64,000 nt of DNA from Watersipora subatra (lineage: Eukaryota > Bryozoa > Gymnolaemata > Cheilostomatida > Watersiporidae): NCBI RefSeq assembly GCF_963576615.1, contig NC_088714.1, positions 51,333,723 to 51,397,722 on the forward strand, given 5' to 3'. Below the pieces are notes generated by a model. The model was given only the letters and a program-made list of their open reading frames with translations. It was not told the origin of the DNA and searched no databases. Made by a program: the position numbers and the translations under genes. The first letter of the stretch is position 1. The number at the start of each line of letters is the position of its first letter. Below, piece after piece: positions 12,612 to 24,769 of the stretch.

Positions 12612-12985
12612 CGATAGGAAAGATGGCGGCAGGGGACTCAAAAGTGTACAGCAGACAGTGAAGGAGGAAGAGCAAAGCATCAAAGCCTATGCAGCCTCCA
12701 TGGCCACTTCAGATAAGTAAATTGACAATGGACTTTGGCCCTGATGATGAGGAAATTGACTGGCACACGAAACCTCTTCATGGTGCTTACCACCAACAAA
12801 TATCTAAGGTTGGCGATCTTCACCAGACATATATGTGGCTGAACAAAGGAAACCTGATGGCCAAAACAGAGTCGCTAATCATGGCAGCCTAGGAGCTAGT
12901 GCTCCCAACAATGCAACTCCAAACAAAAATCTATCACACTAGAGACAATCCTAGATGCAGGCTGTGCAAAGATGCACCTGAGACC
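12612..12985 (+). pseudogene. Non-LTR retrotransposon fragment (C-terminal RT / Cys-rich tail)
   Basis: Two overlapping frames encode pieces of the C-terminal part of a LINE-type polymerase: GGRGLKSVQQTVKEEEQSIK in one frame, then WHTKPLHGAYHQQISKVGDL and [10 protein letters not shown] in another (from 12689). The CRLC motif matches the start of the zinc-knuckle-like region seen after the RT domain in several LINE clades. A frameshift near 12690-12715 and a TAG near 12890 break it, and it ends at an AT repeat. It is a dead fragment. Assignment rests on recalled family motifs. Confidence 0.65.
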
Positions 12986-13023
12986 TATATATATATATAT
13001 AGGTCTCTTATATATATATATAA

Positions 13024-13061
<38 letters not shown>

Positions 13062-13120
13062 GATATATATATATATATCTATATATATGTATTTATATAT
13101 ATATATACATATATATATAC

Positions 13121-13167
<47 letters not shown>

Positions 13168-13318
13168 TATCTATGTATATACATATATATATACAGTATA
13201 TATACATGTATATATATATATACAGTATATATATATATATATCTATATATTTATATAGATATATATATACTGTAATACTGTATATATCTATCTACAGTAT
13301 ACCATCTATATATTTACA

Positions 13319-13350
<32 letters not shown>

Positions 13351-13459
13351 TGTAAATATATAGATGGTATACTGTAGATAGATATATACAGTATATATCT
13401 ATATAAATATATATATACTGTATATATATATGTATATACATGTATATATATATATATAC
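12984..13459. repeat. (AT)n microsatellite with long hairpins
   Basis: Almost pure TA repeats with inverted islands such as TACTGTAAATATATAGATGG that pair with each other. Frames through it encode only Ile/Tyr/Thr runs and are not genes. Confidence 0.95.
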
Positions 13460-13800
13460 GGGACAGATGGTGCAGTTGGTAAGGTATTGGAACAGTGATC
13501 ATTAGGTCCTAGGTTCAAACCCCAACAACTGCATCCTTCTGGCAGGTCCTTACACAAGACCCTTGCCTGTATATTGCCTACAACCTCTATAAAGAGTGCA
13601 ATAACTAAAACCATGTTGGCTTGGATGTCGCCTGACCAAACACGGTCATTACTGCCTGTAGCTGAACCAGAACAAGGCAGTGACAAATGGACTACTGGTT
13701 CAAAGCGGATGAGTGCTCAAACTCCCAGGTCTCTGGTAGAGTTAGAGTTAGAGCAGAATTTACCACCCAAATGGTTAACCGAGTGAGAAACAATTTTAAC
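13460..13800 (+). mobile_element. tRNA-derived SINE (second family)
   Basis: The head GATGGTGCAGTTGGTAAGG resembles an A box and TAGGTTCAAACCCC a B box, at tRNA-like spacing, followed by about 280 bp of non-tRNA body (CTTCTGGCAGGTCCTTACAC and so on). The 3' end runs into a new AT repeat. The short frames here are by-products. Confidence 0.7.
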
Positions 13801-13988
13801 AATTTTATATATATATATATATGTATATATATGAAAAGAGTTAAAAAGTATAATTGAAAGTTAGTAATAACCATTATAACCTATTCATTTATACAGCTAA
13901 CAAAAACTATGCATTATCACGTATGTTTATAGTTTATACGTTTATACTTGCTGAAGTAAAAAAAGAAATCATAAAGTTTCTAGAAGCT

Positions 13989-16900
13989 CTATGATAAAAT
14001 ACACTCTATGAGGTAAAGAAGTAAATAAATACTCATGAAATAACCATTAGGAACGAAATACATGACCGCGCTCAAAGCGCTTACTAGAAATGCCCATTGA
14101 CGGTAGCTCCAGGCTTTCTCAATGTTTCCTGCAAACAAATAAAGAGTATTAAGTAAATTGGAAAAATATGAAAAGGCGGAATTAAAAGAGGGGAAACAAA
14201 GATAGTGAGGGTGATTTGTCTCTATGTATAAACTTCAGTGTTTTTCATTCGCAGTTTGTTCGTCTGTCGTTCGAATTTTTAGTTATAGCGGTAAATTTTT
14301 AGGAACATAAGAACTACTTTGCACTAGAATTGAACTCAGAAGCCCCAATTCTGCAGACAGGTGTGCTATCCACTATGCTACCATGCTTATGGGATTATTG
14401 TAAAAAGCAATCATAGGACACGGCTCACAAAAACTCATCTTCATGAACTTTAAGAGTCGCTAGAAGCAGCAAAAAAACCACAATTTGATAGTATTGAGAA
14501 GTCAAAGCCCTACTCATCATTTTTATCACTGATATCAAACATATTTATTGCAGCACATTCATTCACTGATTCATAGTCAAATTATTTATATGAGCAAAAG
14601 TTTTTCAAATCGTGTTTGAGGCCTTGTAAGAAGTAATTGCATGTTTATGTATGTAAAAAATAAAAATGCACATCTTCAGCTCGTTGGGGATCTTTAAAAC
14701 GTCAGATTTGGCTGTAACGGATCCTGGCAATATTTATTTGGCCATCCCTGATTTCTAGCATACACAGAAATGAACATTTTTATTTAAAAGTGGAATAGTC
14801 TATGTTGTAATTTTATGTTGAATAAAAATAAACTATCTGCACAAAATCCTTTTTTACTACCCATGCAAAACTAGGCATTCACCTAGTTTCTACATAGAGA
14901 AAAAATTACATAAAACTTTAGTATATTTTATCAAAAAGTGTCAGTATTTTTCTACCACTTGTGATTTTTTTGATGTTTTAAGTGATCTGACTGCCAGGAT
15001 GTTTAAATATTAAAATTGACAAAGCTTGATCCCGGTTAAAACGCTCAGAAGAAAAATATGTGCGAAAGGATGTCACTAGTTTCTATCGTTGCTAAAGTTG
15101 ATAGGACCTATTGACTACTGCATTCAAATTGAAGCGTTACTTGTCTCTATTATATCAGTCGTTCAAGTTTTCTCAGTTTAATCTTGAAACATCCTGGCAG
15201 TCAGATCACCTCAAACATAAAATCAGTCGCAAATAATAAAAAATATTGATACTTACTGATAGAACCAACTAAAATTTTGTGTTGAGTTCCTCTTTAGTGA
15301 CGTAAAGTCATCACTGCTGTGCAACATAAACTTTACTATTCCTAAACTTTTGATCGGGTAAGTTGCCCGTACCACCCTGCTAATCGAGTAGGTTGCCCGT
15401 ACCACTCTGCTAATTGGGTAGGTTGCCCGTACCACCCTGCTAATCAGGCAGGTTGCCCGTACCACCCTGGTAGTCGGGTAGGTTGCCAATACCACCCTGC
15501 TAATTGTTTCAATAACAAGTGATAAGGAAACTTTAAAGATGTGGTTGCGCCAAAAAGGTCAATCAAATCATATTAAGACCAATAAAAGGCTAAAACATCA
15601 GCTACAATTTGATGTCACTTTTGTCTTTGTAGACTAACCTTGTCCAGAAGTATAAGCCTTTAAATGAGGCCATCCTTTAAAAAACTCTGATTCGAGCAAA
15701 TGCTTCATTTGTGACATAACGAGTGATACATGTGAAAAAGGTCCATTAGCGATAAATGTAAGATTTCTTCTTTAGCCAATCATCAGCACGAAATTTTTAT
15801 ATAGGTCATATTAAATGTTATTGCTCATAAAACGGGTTCTCTGTGATTTCGAAGTTTCTTGTTGTTAGGGATTTTACTCTATTACTAGTTAGTTATGCGC
15901 ATCGAATAGTAATAGATTCTGGTAGCTACATGCATCGAAATCGATCTTTACTGAATCATTTGACATCGTTAGTTCAGTGAATTGCTGCACAGACACGTTT
16001 TATTGTCGAACAACAGAATTGTAACAATGCTCAGCGAAAGTGCCTGAAGGTTTTCTGAGCATCAGGTGATTAAAGATTAGGTTATGGTTATGGCAGTTAT
16101 GGCTGTTATGGCGGTCAGGTTCCGGTTAGAGCTGACAGCATTATGCTGCAGAGGAAAATAGGAGAATGGAGGTAAGTTTATCTCTAACTATGAGTATCCT
16201 TTGCATATATTCTAAACTAACGGTAATAATTTGAGTACTCATGAATACATCTACTTATAAGTAAAATTGTAACTTTTTGCTATCACGAATCATAGTTTCA
16301 AAACCTTTTAATCGTTTCACAACTTTTTATCATTTCACCCAGCTATAACATTTGCTTAAAATTTTTCTTGGCCGTTTTAGCTAGTTAATTAGATTTATGA
16401 TTAGAATTTATGTTCATTTCTCACTTGTAGAAAGTAAAGAAAATCAATTGATCAATGCTCATCTTTAAAGCACATCAATTATATCAGTACTTTTATCATA
16501 TATTTCAGTAGTTCAGGGTATTGGCTTTCGAATGAGCCTATATTCAATACACCAAGAATAATAGAGCTATGAAACACAGGGTATCAAAAGTATGTCCTGC
16601 AATAAAAAAAACACTTAGTTGTGGTTCCCACAATGTGATGTCATAATTAGCATTTAGCTTTAGGTCATCGATTCCTTTCGCTGCAATTGAGGCTGCGCTT
16701 TTCTGTAACAATCGATGCTTTTAAACCTAGAGAGTGCTAATAATAAACTAGGATTCTAAATAGTCAACAATGCCCGGGGATCGTGCTAACGCCCAACCAA
16801 TACAAACAAATGTTCTCGGTTAATAGATTTTAGGTGATTTTGGAAGTACATGTAGTTGCTGTTGTAGCAGTACTAATATCTGAAGAACTCGTATCGCTTT

Positions 16901-19900
16901 CCATTTTGCTTTTTAAATATGATTATGCTTCAATAAATATACTGTCATTGATAAAGGTAATTAAATCACATCGATTAGCTTGTGTCCTGCAGTGGTGTGG
17001 CCCTATGACTATATGTAAATTGCATTCTCGGGAGTTCACACAATGCTTGAAATTAATTAGCCTCAGTCGTGCCCCTCAACATCACAATAAAAAGCTAGGG
17101 CTAGTGCCTAATATCATCGGGAAAACATAGTATGGTGCTGGGAATTTGAGCTATTTATCATAGAAATAATATGTATATGGAGAGCTAATGACACTGATTC
17201 CTTTTTCATCTTCATTGGTTCTCTGGAGTTGAAAGTGAGGATGAAAATTTTGACGTCCTAATTTGCGAGCCTATACCATTGAACATTTTTGTGGTAGTGC
17301 TTGCGAAAAGTCCTATAAACACCAACCAATGTCTGTCTCACCATGTCAAATAATGGCTCAATTGAAAGTCAAGATATCGAAGAACCTGAATAAGCTGAAA
17401 CAGTACTGATATAATTGATGTACTTTAACCCTCAGAAACAAAGCTTCGGATTGTTGGCGTGGCATGTTTATGCTTTTGGTAAACATTTATTCATTTTGAA
17501 AATTACACTTGCAATCTATCTAACTCTCAAATTGAAAGCTTTCAGTAGATACGCGTTAGAACAACATATGTATAAATTACATTTTTAAAATTTGTTTTAT
17601 TGTCACATGATGTTTATGTGGTTCATTAGCGGAGCAGTTGTGTTGGTCTAGAAATTGCCATAAATGGGAAAAGGAGACACGAATGTGTGCTGCACAAACC
17701 ATAATATGTTTTGTTTGAGTTTGCTGCAGTAGATTAATTTTTCCTATTATATGAGCTGAAACTATGTGAATGGCCATAACTTGGATGGGTGTTCATAATA
17801 AAAACTTTATGCTGCGATGAAAAATTTTTGGCTTGTAAAAATTATATTATAAAATATGGTTTTGCCTGCCACTAATGCAGTGAGTAAAAGATCCTTTTCT
17901 GCATTGAAGCAAATCAAAAGATCGATGAGGAGCACTATGGAGCAGGCTCTTCTACAGGTGGAATAAGACAAGTTTTTTAAGTTCGAGACGAAACTCGAGA
18001 CAGTGTCTTGTAAAAATTCAAGACTCGAGACAGGAGACAGTAAAATAATGAGCATTTGGTGATGATTTCACTACACAAGGACTAGGGCACTTGATATATG
18101 AAATTGATAAAACTATTTTTAAATTGAATTTTTTTCTGGTGTAAACGATGTAAGTACAATACAACATTTTAATAGCATTATGCATGTATTTTTTGTAAAC
18201 AAAAGTGACACAAACAGCTCTAAAATAGCGAAGTTATATATTTCTAGGAATTTTGAGCTTGATTGAAAACGATTATTGTAAACATATTGCTTTGTACATG
18301 TAAATTTTACCATCTATTGAATAGGTCTTACTTTATATTGTAATGAAATGTGTAACGAAACCGACAGCTGTCGATCTAAAAAGAAGTACCGCACCAAAAA
18401 GAACACTTAATAACACTTTCATTCTTATTGTTTCATTTACGCTAAGTTTTGTTTGTGTATTAACATTAGTATGTCAATTATATTTAAATTGTACTCATGA
18501 AATTATATGAATTACTGTATATATTCTTATATTGAACTAACGATAATGTCATTGTTACTCGGAACACGGACTATGGTCAACACAGCCTTTAGTTAGTTTT
18601 TCCGTGTCCGTGTAAGTTTTACCCGCAATTGGTAGTATATAAAAGAAGCCCGAATTTTATGAAGGACAGTTGGTGTTTGGACACGATACGATAAAATACA
18701 GATATTTTACTCGCAACAGTCTTATTAATTAAATCGGATTATCCGGATGGTAATTAAATAGACCCGGTATCTGTTTTAAGAACACAGAACCAGACTACAA
18801 TATATTAACAGGGCCATTGTCCCGACTACATGATTAGACTCGGTGGCCAACATAATCAATAATAGCAGGTAGTAACGGACCGGGTATAACTTTAAAGGCG
18901 GTTGCCCGCAATCCATTACAATATATGGAGTTAATGTTATTGCAAGAAGCCATGTTTAACAGTTGTGGGCAGGCGCTCTAGTTGTATTTCCTGTCTCGAG
19001 TTTGGCAATAGTTAGGTCGAGACGAGATCGATCCGAGATGAGACAGGTCTATACTCGAGAGGTCTCATGTTTCATTCCACTTCTAGGCTCTTTTAGATAA
19101 TCTTCTGATATTACACATATATAAAGATGTTGAAAGAGATACAGAATCAGTTTTGAAAGATTTCTGCCATGAACACAATGGCTGAACAGAAGCTATTGCA
19201 ATAAAGAAGTAATAGCTTTTGTTCTGTCAATTTCCTTTACAGAAGTCTTTAGTGTTATGAGTTTTATATCATTTGTTGAATAAAGAAAAGATTTTGCCTA
19301 CCATGAACCATAAACAATATATCTATGTAGATTGTGATGCTTACAATTGTTTGCATTCACGCATACTTTGAGGGTAATTGTTGATGCTTAATAGGTCCAG
19401 AGCTTCAGGGCACTGCTCCCAACTTGTTGGGGGCTTACACCGCCCTCAAACCTTTAGGTGTTCATAATTAGTCGTCTAACATTTGCAGCCGCATCTTGCA
19501 ACCAGGGAATACTGGTTAAGTAAGGTAATCTGCATAAACTTCAAGAAAAAAGGGCAAAATTGATCGTGGGTAAAACCCCAAAAGAAAAAAATGTCTTTTC
19601 TTTTGAGCATTTCAACAACGATCAAGTTTTGCCAATGTCAATCTGAAAAACGTCCTGGCAATAACATCACCTCAAACAACAAACCAATCTCAAGTGATAG
19701 AAAAATCTCTATACTTTTTCATGAAAACGTTTTAAACTTTACATTAGAAGCATTTAATTTGAAACAAGCCATTTGTGCTTTTGATTTATATTATAGTTTG
19801 TATATGTACATGTATCTACTAATAAATACGTAAATATATGGACTTGTGACAGTGCTCTGATAACTTGAACGCTCTGATAATTCGAACACTTTTGCTCGGT

Positions 19901-21616
19901 CCCTTGAAGTTCGAGTTATCCATGTTTGACTGTAGTTACTAGTTAAGGTCATATTACTAGTTACTAGTTACTAGTTAGGTCATATTACTAGTTACTAGTT
20001 ACTAGTTAGGTCATATTACTAGTTACTAGTTACTAGTTAGGTCATATTACTAGTTACTAGTTACTAGTTAGGTCATATTACTAGTTAATAGTTACTAGTT
20101 AGGTCATATTACTAGTTACATCATTTTGGGCAAGGTTGAGCATTTCTTCTTCTCTTGAGCATTTTTGCCGCAATCCATTTTGTCAATTTTAATCTTCAAA
20201 TATCTTGACAATGATATCGCCTAACACAACAAGTAACATCTCAACTGATAGACAAAAAAAATACTTTATTTTAAAATCAACTAAAATTTGATGCAATCAC
20301 ATCTTTTAAGATGAGAAATGAAATCGTCATGACAGCTCATGCAGAAAGCAACAATGGGCACACCTAACGAGATGATGAGCCATGATGCATGAAGTGAGAA
20401 TTAAGCTCTCAGATATTGGCTATGAAAATTGTTTATATTGGTTAAGGGCTGGAACTGATATGCTTCTAATTGCATTGTAAAGCTTGGTTGGAAAACCTTT
20501 ACATTTTCTTGTCTTAATGATTATTATATCACCTAAATGTACTAAAAAGTGACTAAACAAGGTACAAAACTAGTGAGCTTACAGTATAGCAGCAAAAAGA
20601 GAGAGACGGTCTCATTGTTTATTAAAGAACTGTGTTGACTGACTAGTTTATACTTACCACGACCGTTCTCTCGTAAGGCCATAGCTGACATGATAATTGC
20701 TATCAGGAGTAGAAGATAACCGCAGCGCCATGGCATGATAATTGCTGTCACGCCTGGAAGACAATACCAGAACAGACAAATGATAACTGACCAGGCCATA
20801 TCAGATTTGATTAGCTTCCGCTGCACCACTTGGTAAGATGGTTGGAGAGGCTGTCCACTAGCTTGATATTGAGCGTACTGAGATGCAAAGACCCCTGCTT
20901 GCTTCTCAGGGTGCTGGGCTTGTTGTTGTTTTGAATAACTGGTGGCTGGTTGTTCTAGGTGAGAATTAAGTGGATTTCCAGTGAGTTGTTCAGGGTATTG
21001 GGGAGCTTTTTGCCCATGATATGGAGATGTTTGTTGGGTAGGGTATGGAGTCCCTTGTTGCCTAGGGTGAGGAGCCCCTTGTTGTCCGGGGGGAAGAGTG
21101 GCCTGTTGTCCAGTATGAAGGGATCGTTGTGCTGCATAGGCTTCAGACTGCCCATGGTTTGGTGGTTGAGAAACTTGATTGTAAGTTTCATTTTGGTGAA
21201 GATCTACAAGTAATGTATATGCATAAAAAAGCATTTGTCAGGGTTTACGGTGTCACTGCAACAGGCAGCCTTTACCTAACTCTGTTTGCTAAAATACAGT
21301 AAAACCTCTATTGGAGCGTTCAAATAGAGGATAGCGCTGTATTTTTCAACTCTTCTCGTATGGTGGCTTTCTTTTAGAGGTTTAACAGTCGTATTAATCT
21401 AAATTCAGCGCCCCGATGAAGCAGTGTATATTAATGCTTGTCCTAAAACTCATTAAAAACAAAAATACTAGAACTACATCAAACAAAAATCTGATGCCTC
21501 AATCATGATAATGAAATGATTGCGTGTGTCACAGGAGTTAACAGTAAGTCAGACAATGATGTAAATAATTCTTGTGTACCTGTTGCAGCTTTTCCATAGT
21601 CTTTTATGTCAGCCAT
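13989..21616 (-). CDS. Dispanin B: CD225-domain membrane protein with a 15-codon duplication in the helix
   Basis: Exons 21616-21580, 21203-20658 and 14128-13989 with GT-AG borders; lengths 37+546+140 give 240 codons plus stop. Exon 1 starts MADIKDYGKAAT. Exon 2 carries QQG-rich tail repeats and helix 1, ending RENGRG at the same phase as in the other copies. Helix 1 is odd: a 45-bp in-frame duplication (starts 20689 and 20734) repeats the IIAIIM-type segment and lengthens the hydrophobic stretch, and the usual Cys cluster has become CLFWYC. Exon 3 retains the NIEKAWSY start but its second helix is diverged and ends in LIECILS. Intron 2 is about 6.5 kb because of a 4.8-kb insertion (about 15530-20295) absent from copies A and C. 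It could be functional but altered, or in early decay; exon 3 usage needs transcripts. Confidence 0.7.
14215..14395 (-). mobile_element. tRNA-derived SINE, family 1
   Basis: On the minus strand the head GGTAGCATAGTGGATAGC and GAGTTCAATTC give A- and B-box-like motifs. The rest matches copies at 2965-3148 and 24120-24440. It is in the same position relative to exon 3 as in dispanin A. Confidence 0.75.
14925..15270. mobile_element. Palindromic MITE, family 1
   Basis: Inverted ends TGTCAGTATTTTTCTACCAC / ...ATAATAAAAAATATTGATAC and internal AAAACGCTCAGAAGAAAAAT match the copies at 5612, 24770 and 29632. It sits in intron 2 of dispanin B directly before the 30-bp repeats. Confidence 0.7.
15352..15505. 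repeat. 30-bp tandem repeat, five copies (intron 2 of dispanin B)
   Basis: Five units of the CCTGCTAATCGGGTAGGTTGCCCGTACCAC type. The minus frame 15253-15495 is an effect of the 30-bp period. Confidence 0.9.
15530..17940. other. Non-coding stretch, no supported gene
   Basis: This is the first part of a 4.8-kb segment present in intron 2 of dispanin B but absent at the equivalent place in copies A and C. Short frames (for example 16834-17130) show no domain or codon pattern that I recognise. No RNA gene was seen. Confidence 0.5.
17947..19090. mobile_element. Element with inverted CTCGAGAC-rich ends, interrupted by a solo LTR
   Basis: The left end contains TCTACAGGTGGAATAAGAC and repeated CTCGAGACA. 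The right end on the other strand reads AAGAGCCTAGAAGTGGAATG, with GAGACC and CTCGAG motifs. The ends are imperfectly inverted. The 582-bp solo LTR at 18339-18920 lies inside. Class unknown. Confidence 0.45.
18339..18920 (+). mobile_element. Solo LTR (TGTAA...TTACA) with 4-bp target duplication
   Basis: The 582-bp segment starts TGTAATGAAATG and ends CAATCCATTACA, so its tips are TG...CA inside short inverted repeats. ATAT flanks both sides. A promoter-like TATATAAAAG lies at about 18637. No coding region flanks it, as expected after LTR-LTR recombination. Gypsy-type origin is inference. Confidence 0.6.
19520..19934. mobile_element. Truncated copy of the pogo/Tigger-type element at 26745-27888
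   Basis: Closely matches the right part of the 26745-27888 element, including the palindromic GATGTCTTTTCTTTTGAGCA core and the terminal GTTCGAGTTATCCATGTTTG. The left inverted end is missing. The frame 19591-19833 lies wholly in this repeat. Confidence 0.75.
19938..20118. repeat. 31-bp tandem repeat (ACTAGTTACTAGTTAGGTCATATT)
   Basis: Five to six units of about 31 bp made of ACTAGTT runs and GGTCATATT. It directly abuts the right end of the truncated transposon. The inverted ACTAGT core makes it self-complementary. Confidence 0.9.
20135..20290. mobile_element. Partial MITE, family 1
   Basis: Contains TGAGCATTT, CAATTTTAATCTTCAAATATC and CAACTGATAGACAAAAAAAATAC as in the right half of family-1 MITEs. 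The left half is missing. Confidence 0.5.
21294..21400. mobile_element. Short CAGTAAAACCTCTATTGG MITE
   Basis: Starts TACAGTAAAACCTCTATTGG and contains CAAATAGAGGATAGCGCTGT. A longer relative lies at 27967-28150. The CAG-start end and TA flank suit Tc1/mariner-superfamily MITEs. It lies in intron 1 of dispanin B. Confidence 0.55.
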
Positions 21617-21970
21617 TATTCCACTGATATTTTATTGGTGCTATGTCATACTATGCCTGGTATAAGCTTTACTAAAGTCAGAGGTGCTTGTCTGTTCCCA
21701 ACAGTAAAATGATTTGCTCCGCCTTCTTTTGGCCATTTTCAGTTGTGTCTGGTGAATATTAGTGCGTGACCTTTAATCTTGTTTACTGAAAGAAAATCAA
21801 GAAGTTAAAATTTCCCTATATAAGCAATACTTTCTGTCTGCAATCAATTGACCAAATACATATGGATTATTCAATCAATAATATGTATCACCCTTGATGA
21901 TGTCATTCCTTATTGTTTTAAACCAAGTCACAGCATAGCTTGTTATTTAGTAAAAACATAGACACATTGC

Positions 21971-23630
21971 ATTAACAAGGTTCAACTCCCAGTAGCAATG
22001 TTCAACTCACAGTACCATTGTTTAACTCGCAGTAGCATTGTTCAACTCTCAGTAGCAAAGTTGAACTTGCAGTAACATTAATCAACTCGCAGTAGTATTG
22101 TTCAACTCGCAATAGCATTGTTCAACTAGCAGTAGCATTGTTCAACTAGCAATAGCATTGTTCAACTAGCAGTAACATTGTTCAACTCACAGTAGCATTG
22201 TTTAACTAGCAGTAGCATTGTTCAACTTGCAGTAGCATTGTTCAACTTGCAGTAGCATTGTTCAACTCACAGTAGCATTGTTCAACATGCAGTAGCAATG
22301 TTCAACTCGCAGTAGCATTGTTCAACTCGCAGTAGCATTGTTCAACTCACAGTAGCATTGTTCAACATGCAGTAGCAATGTTCAACTCGCAGTAGTCTTG
22401 TTCAACTAGCAGTAGCATTGTTCAACTCACAGTAGCATTGTTCAACATGCAGTAGCAATGTTCAACTCGCAGTAGTCTTGTTCAACTAGCAGTAGCATTG
22501 TTCAACTAGCAATAGCATTGTTCATTTCACAGTATCGTTGTTCAACTCGCAGTAGCATTGTTCAACTAGCAATAGCATTGTTCAACTAGCAGTAACATTG
22601 TTCAACTCACAGTAGCATTGTTCAACTAGCAGTAGCATTGTTCAACTTGCAGTAGCATTGTTCAACTCGTAGTAGCATTGTTCAACATGCAGTAGCATTG
22701 TTCAACTTGAAGTACCATTGTTCAACTTTTAGTAGCATTGTTCAACTAGCAGTAGATGTGTTCAACTCCCAGTAGCATGGTTCAACTCGCAGTAGCATTG
22801 TTCAACTTGCAGTAGCATTGTTCAACTCGTAGTAGCATTGTTCAACATGCAGTAGCATTGTTCAACTTGAAGTACCATTGTTCAACTTTCAGTAGCATTG
22901 TTCAACTAGCAGTAGATGTGTTCAACTCCCAGTAGCATGGTTCAACTCGCAGTAGCATTGTTCAACTTTCAGTAGCATTGTTCAACTAGCAGTAGATGTG
23001 TTCAACTCCCAGTAGCATGGTTCAACTCGCAGTAGCATTGTTCAACTCGCAGTAGCATTGTTCAACTTGCAGTAGCATTGTTCAACTTGCAGTAGCATTG
23101 TTCAACTCGCAGTAGCATTGTTGAACTCGCAGTAGCATTGTTCAACTTGCAGTAGCATTGTTCAACTCGCAGTAGCATTGTTCAACATGCAGTAGCATTG
23201 TTCAACTTGAAGTACCATTGTTCAACTTTCAGTAGCATTGTTCAACTTGCAGTAGTATTGTTTAACTCACAGTAGCATTGTTCAAAGCGCAGCAGCAATG
23301 TTCAACTTTCAGTAGCATTGTTCAACTCTCAGTAGCATTGTTCAACTAGCAGTAGATGTGTTCAACTCGCAGTAGCATTGTTCAACTCGCAGTAGCATTG
23401 TTCAACTCGCAGTAGCATTGTTCAACTTGCTGTAGTATTGTTCAACTCACAGTAGCATTGTTCAACTCACAGTAGCATTGTTCCACTCGCAGTAGCATTG
23501 TTCAACTCGCAGTAGCATTGTTCAACTTGCAGTAGTATTGTTCAACTCACAGTAACATTGTTCAACTCGCAGTAGCATTGTTCAACTCACAGTAGCATTA
23601 TTCAACTTGAAGTAGCATTGTTCAGGCTTG
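21971..23630. repeat. 20-bp satellite array 2 with higher-order structure
   Basis: About 83 copies of the AGTAGCATTGTTCAACTCGC unit, all in register with no visible indel. Variant strings repeat as blocks: for example, the AGTAGATGTG variant recurs at about 22751, 22911 and 22991, and CAACATGC followed by AACTTGAAGTACC recurs at about 22681, 22841 and 23181. The blocks are multiples of 20 bp, the mark of unequal exchange. Confidence 0.95.
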
Positions 23631-24119
23631 CAAAGCAAGAAATTTTAGAATAACTTGTTACAGCTTGTATACAAATGGTCGTGTTAGAACTTCTAGTTGA
23701 AAGGCGTAACCTATCAACAGGTGTAACCTATTGACTAGTTGATAAACAATTTAACTAGTTGATAACATATCAACCTAGCTAGTTGATAAACAAATAGCTA
23801 AATCTTCACCATCAATAAAAGAACAAGTCGCAAATGTACATCCTAAAACAATGGCAAAGATGAACTGAGATTAAAGTATATATACTTCAGTTTAAGATTT
23901 TTGTTTGTTAACATTAAGTATGTGAGCAGCGAAAAGAATTAGAAGGTATTATTGAAAGTTAGTAATAACCATTATAACGTATTTATTTACTGCTAACAAA
24001 AGCTATACCCTACCACATTTGTTTATAGTTTTTCTCTTCAAAATTATTTGATGAAGTAAAAAGTAAATCATAAAATTTCTACCAAAAGTAGTAAGTACTT
24101 AAACTAGTAAACGCAAAAT

Positions 24120-24440
24120 GAATAGTGAGAGTGATTTGTCTCTATATATAAACTTCAGTGTTTTTCTTTCACCATCTGTTCATCTGCCGTTCGAATTTTT
24201 AGTTATAGCGGTAAATTTTTAGAAACGTAAGAACTACTTTGCGCTGGAATTGAACTCAGAAGCTCCAACTCTGCAGACAGGTGTGCTATCCACTATGCTA
24301 CCATGCTAATGGAATTGAACTCAGAAGCCCCAACTCTGCAGACAGGTGTGCTATCCACTATGCTACCATGCTAATGGAATTGAACTCAGAAGCCCCAACT
24401 CTGCATACAGGTGTGCTATCCACTATGCTACCACGCTAAT
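24120..24440 (-). mobile_element. tRNA-derived SINE with triplicated tRNA-like head
   Basis: The minus-strand head (CATGGTAGCATAGTGGATAG to GAGTTCAATTCC, about 63 bp) is present three times in tandem at about 24240-24440, followed once by the common SINE tail toward 24120. Copies at 2965 and 14215 have a single head. Confidence 0.75.
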
Positions 24441-24769
24441 GGAATTATTGTGCAAATACTTATTCCACCTGCCAATCGTCAATGATGATTAGTTAGAATA
24501 TGCAGGCTTTACGCTTCAACTAGCAATATTGAACTACTAGCAGAAAAATACGTGGCCAGACCGAGTGAAAATGCTATAAATATATGTGTATATATAGCAT
24601 AAACCTAATTAAATTTATAGTATACACAGAAATAAACACTTTCATTTAAAAGTTGGAGTGGTCTATGTTGTTAATTTATGTTGAATGAAAATTAATTTTC
24701 TGCGCGAAGACCTTTTTTATTACCCATGCAACACCGAGAATTCATCTAGTTTTTACCTAGAGATGAACT

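Noticed and set aside
12899..13502. Several long Ile/Tyr frames
   Set aside because: They are translations of an (AT)n microsatellite.
16834..17130. 98-codon plus frame
   Set aside because: No domain, no splice or promoter context, and in a repeat-rich insertion absent from paralogous introns.
21971..23630. CRISPR-like array
   Set aside because: Units are contiguous 20-bp tandem repeats with no spacers, in a eukaryotic genome. It is a satellite.
24240..24440. True tRNA genes
   Set aside because: The heads have tRNA-like A and B boxes but do not keep a full cloverleaf, and they are fused to SINE tails.
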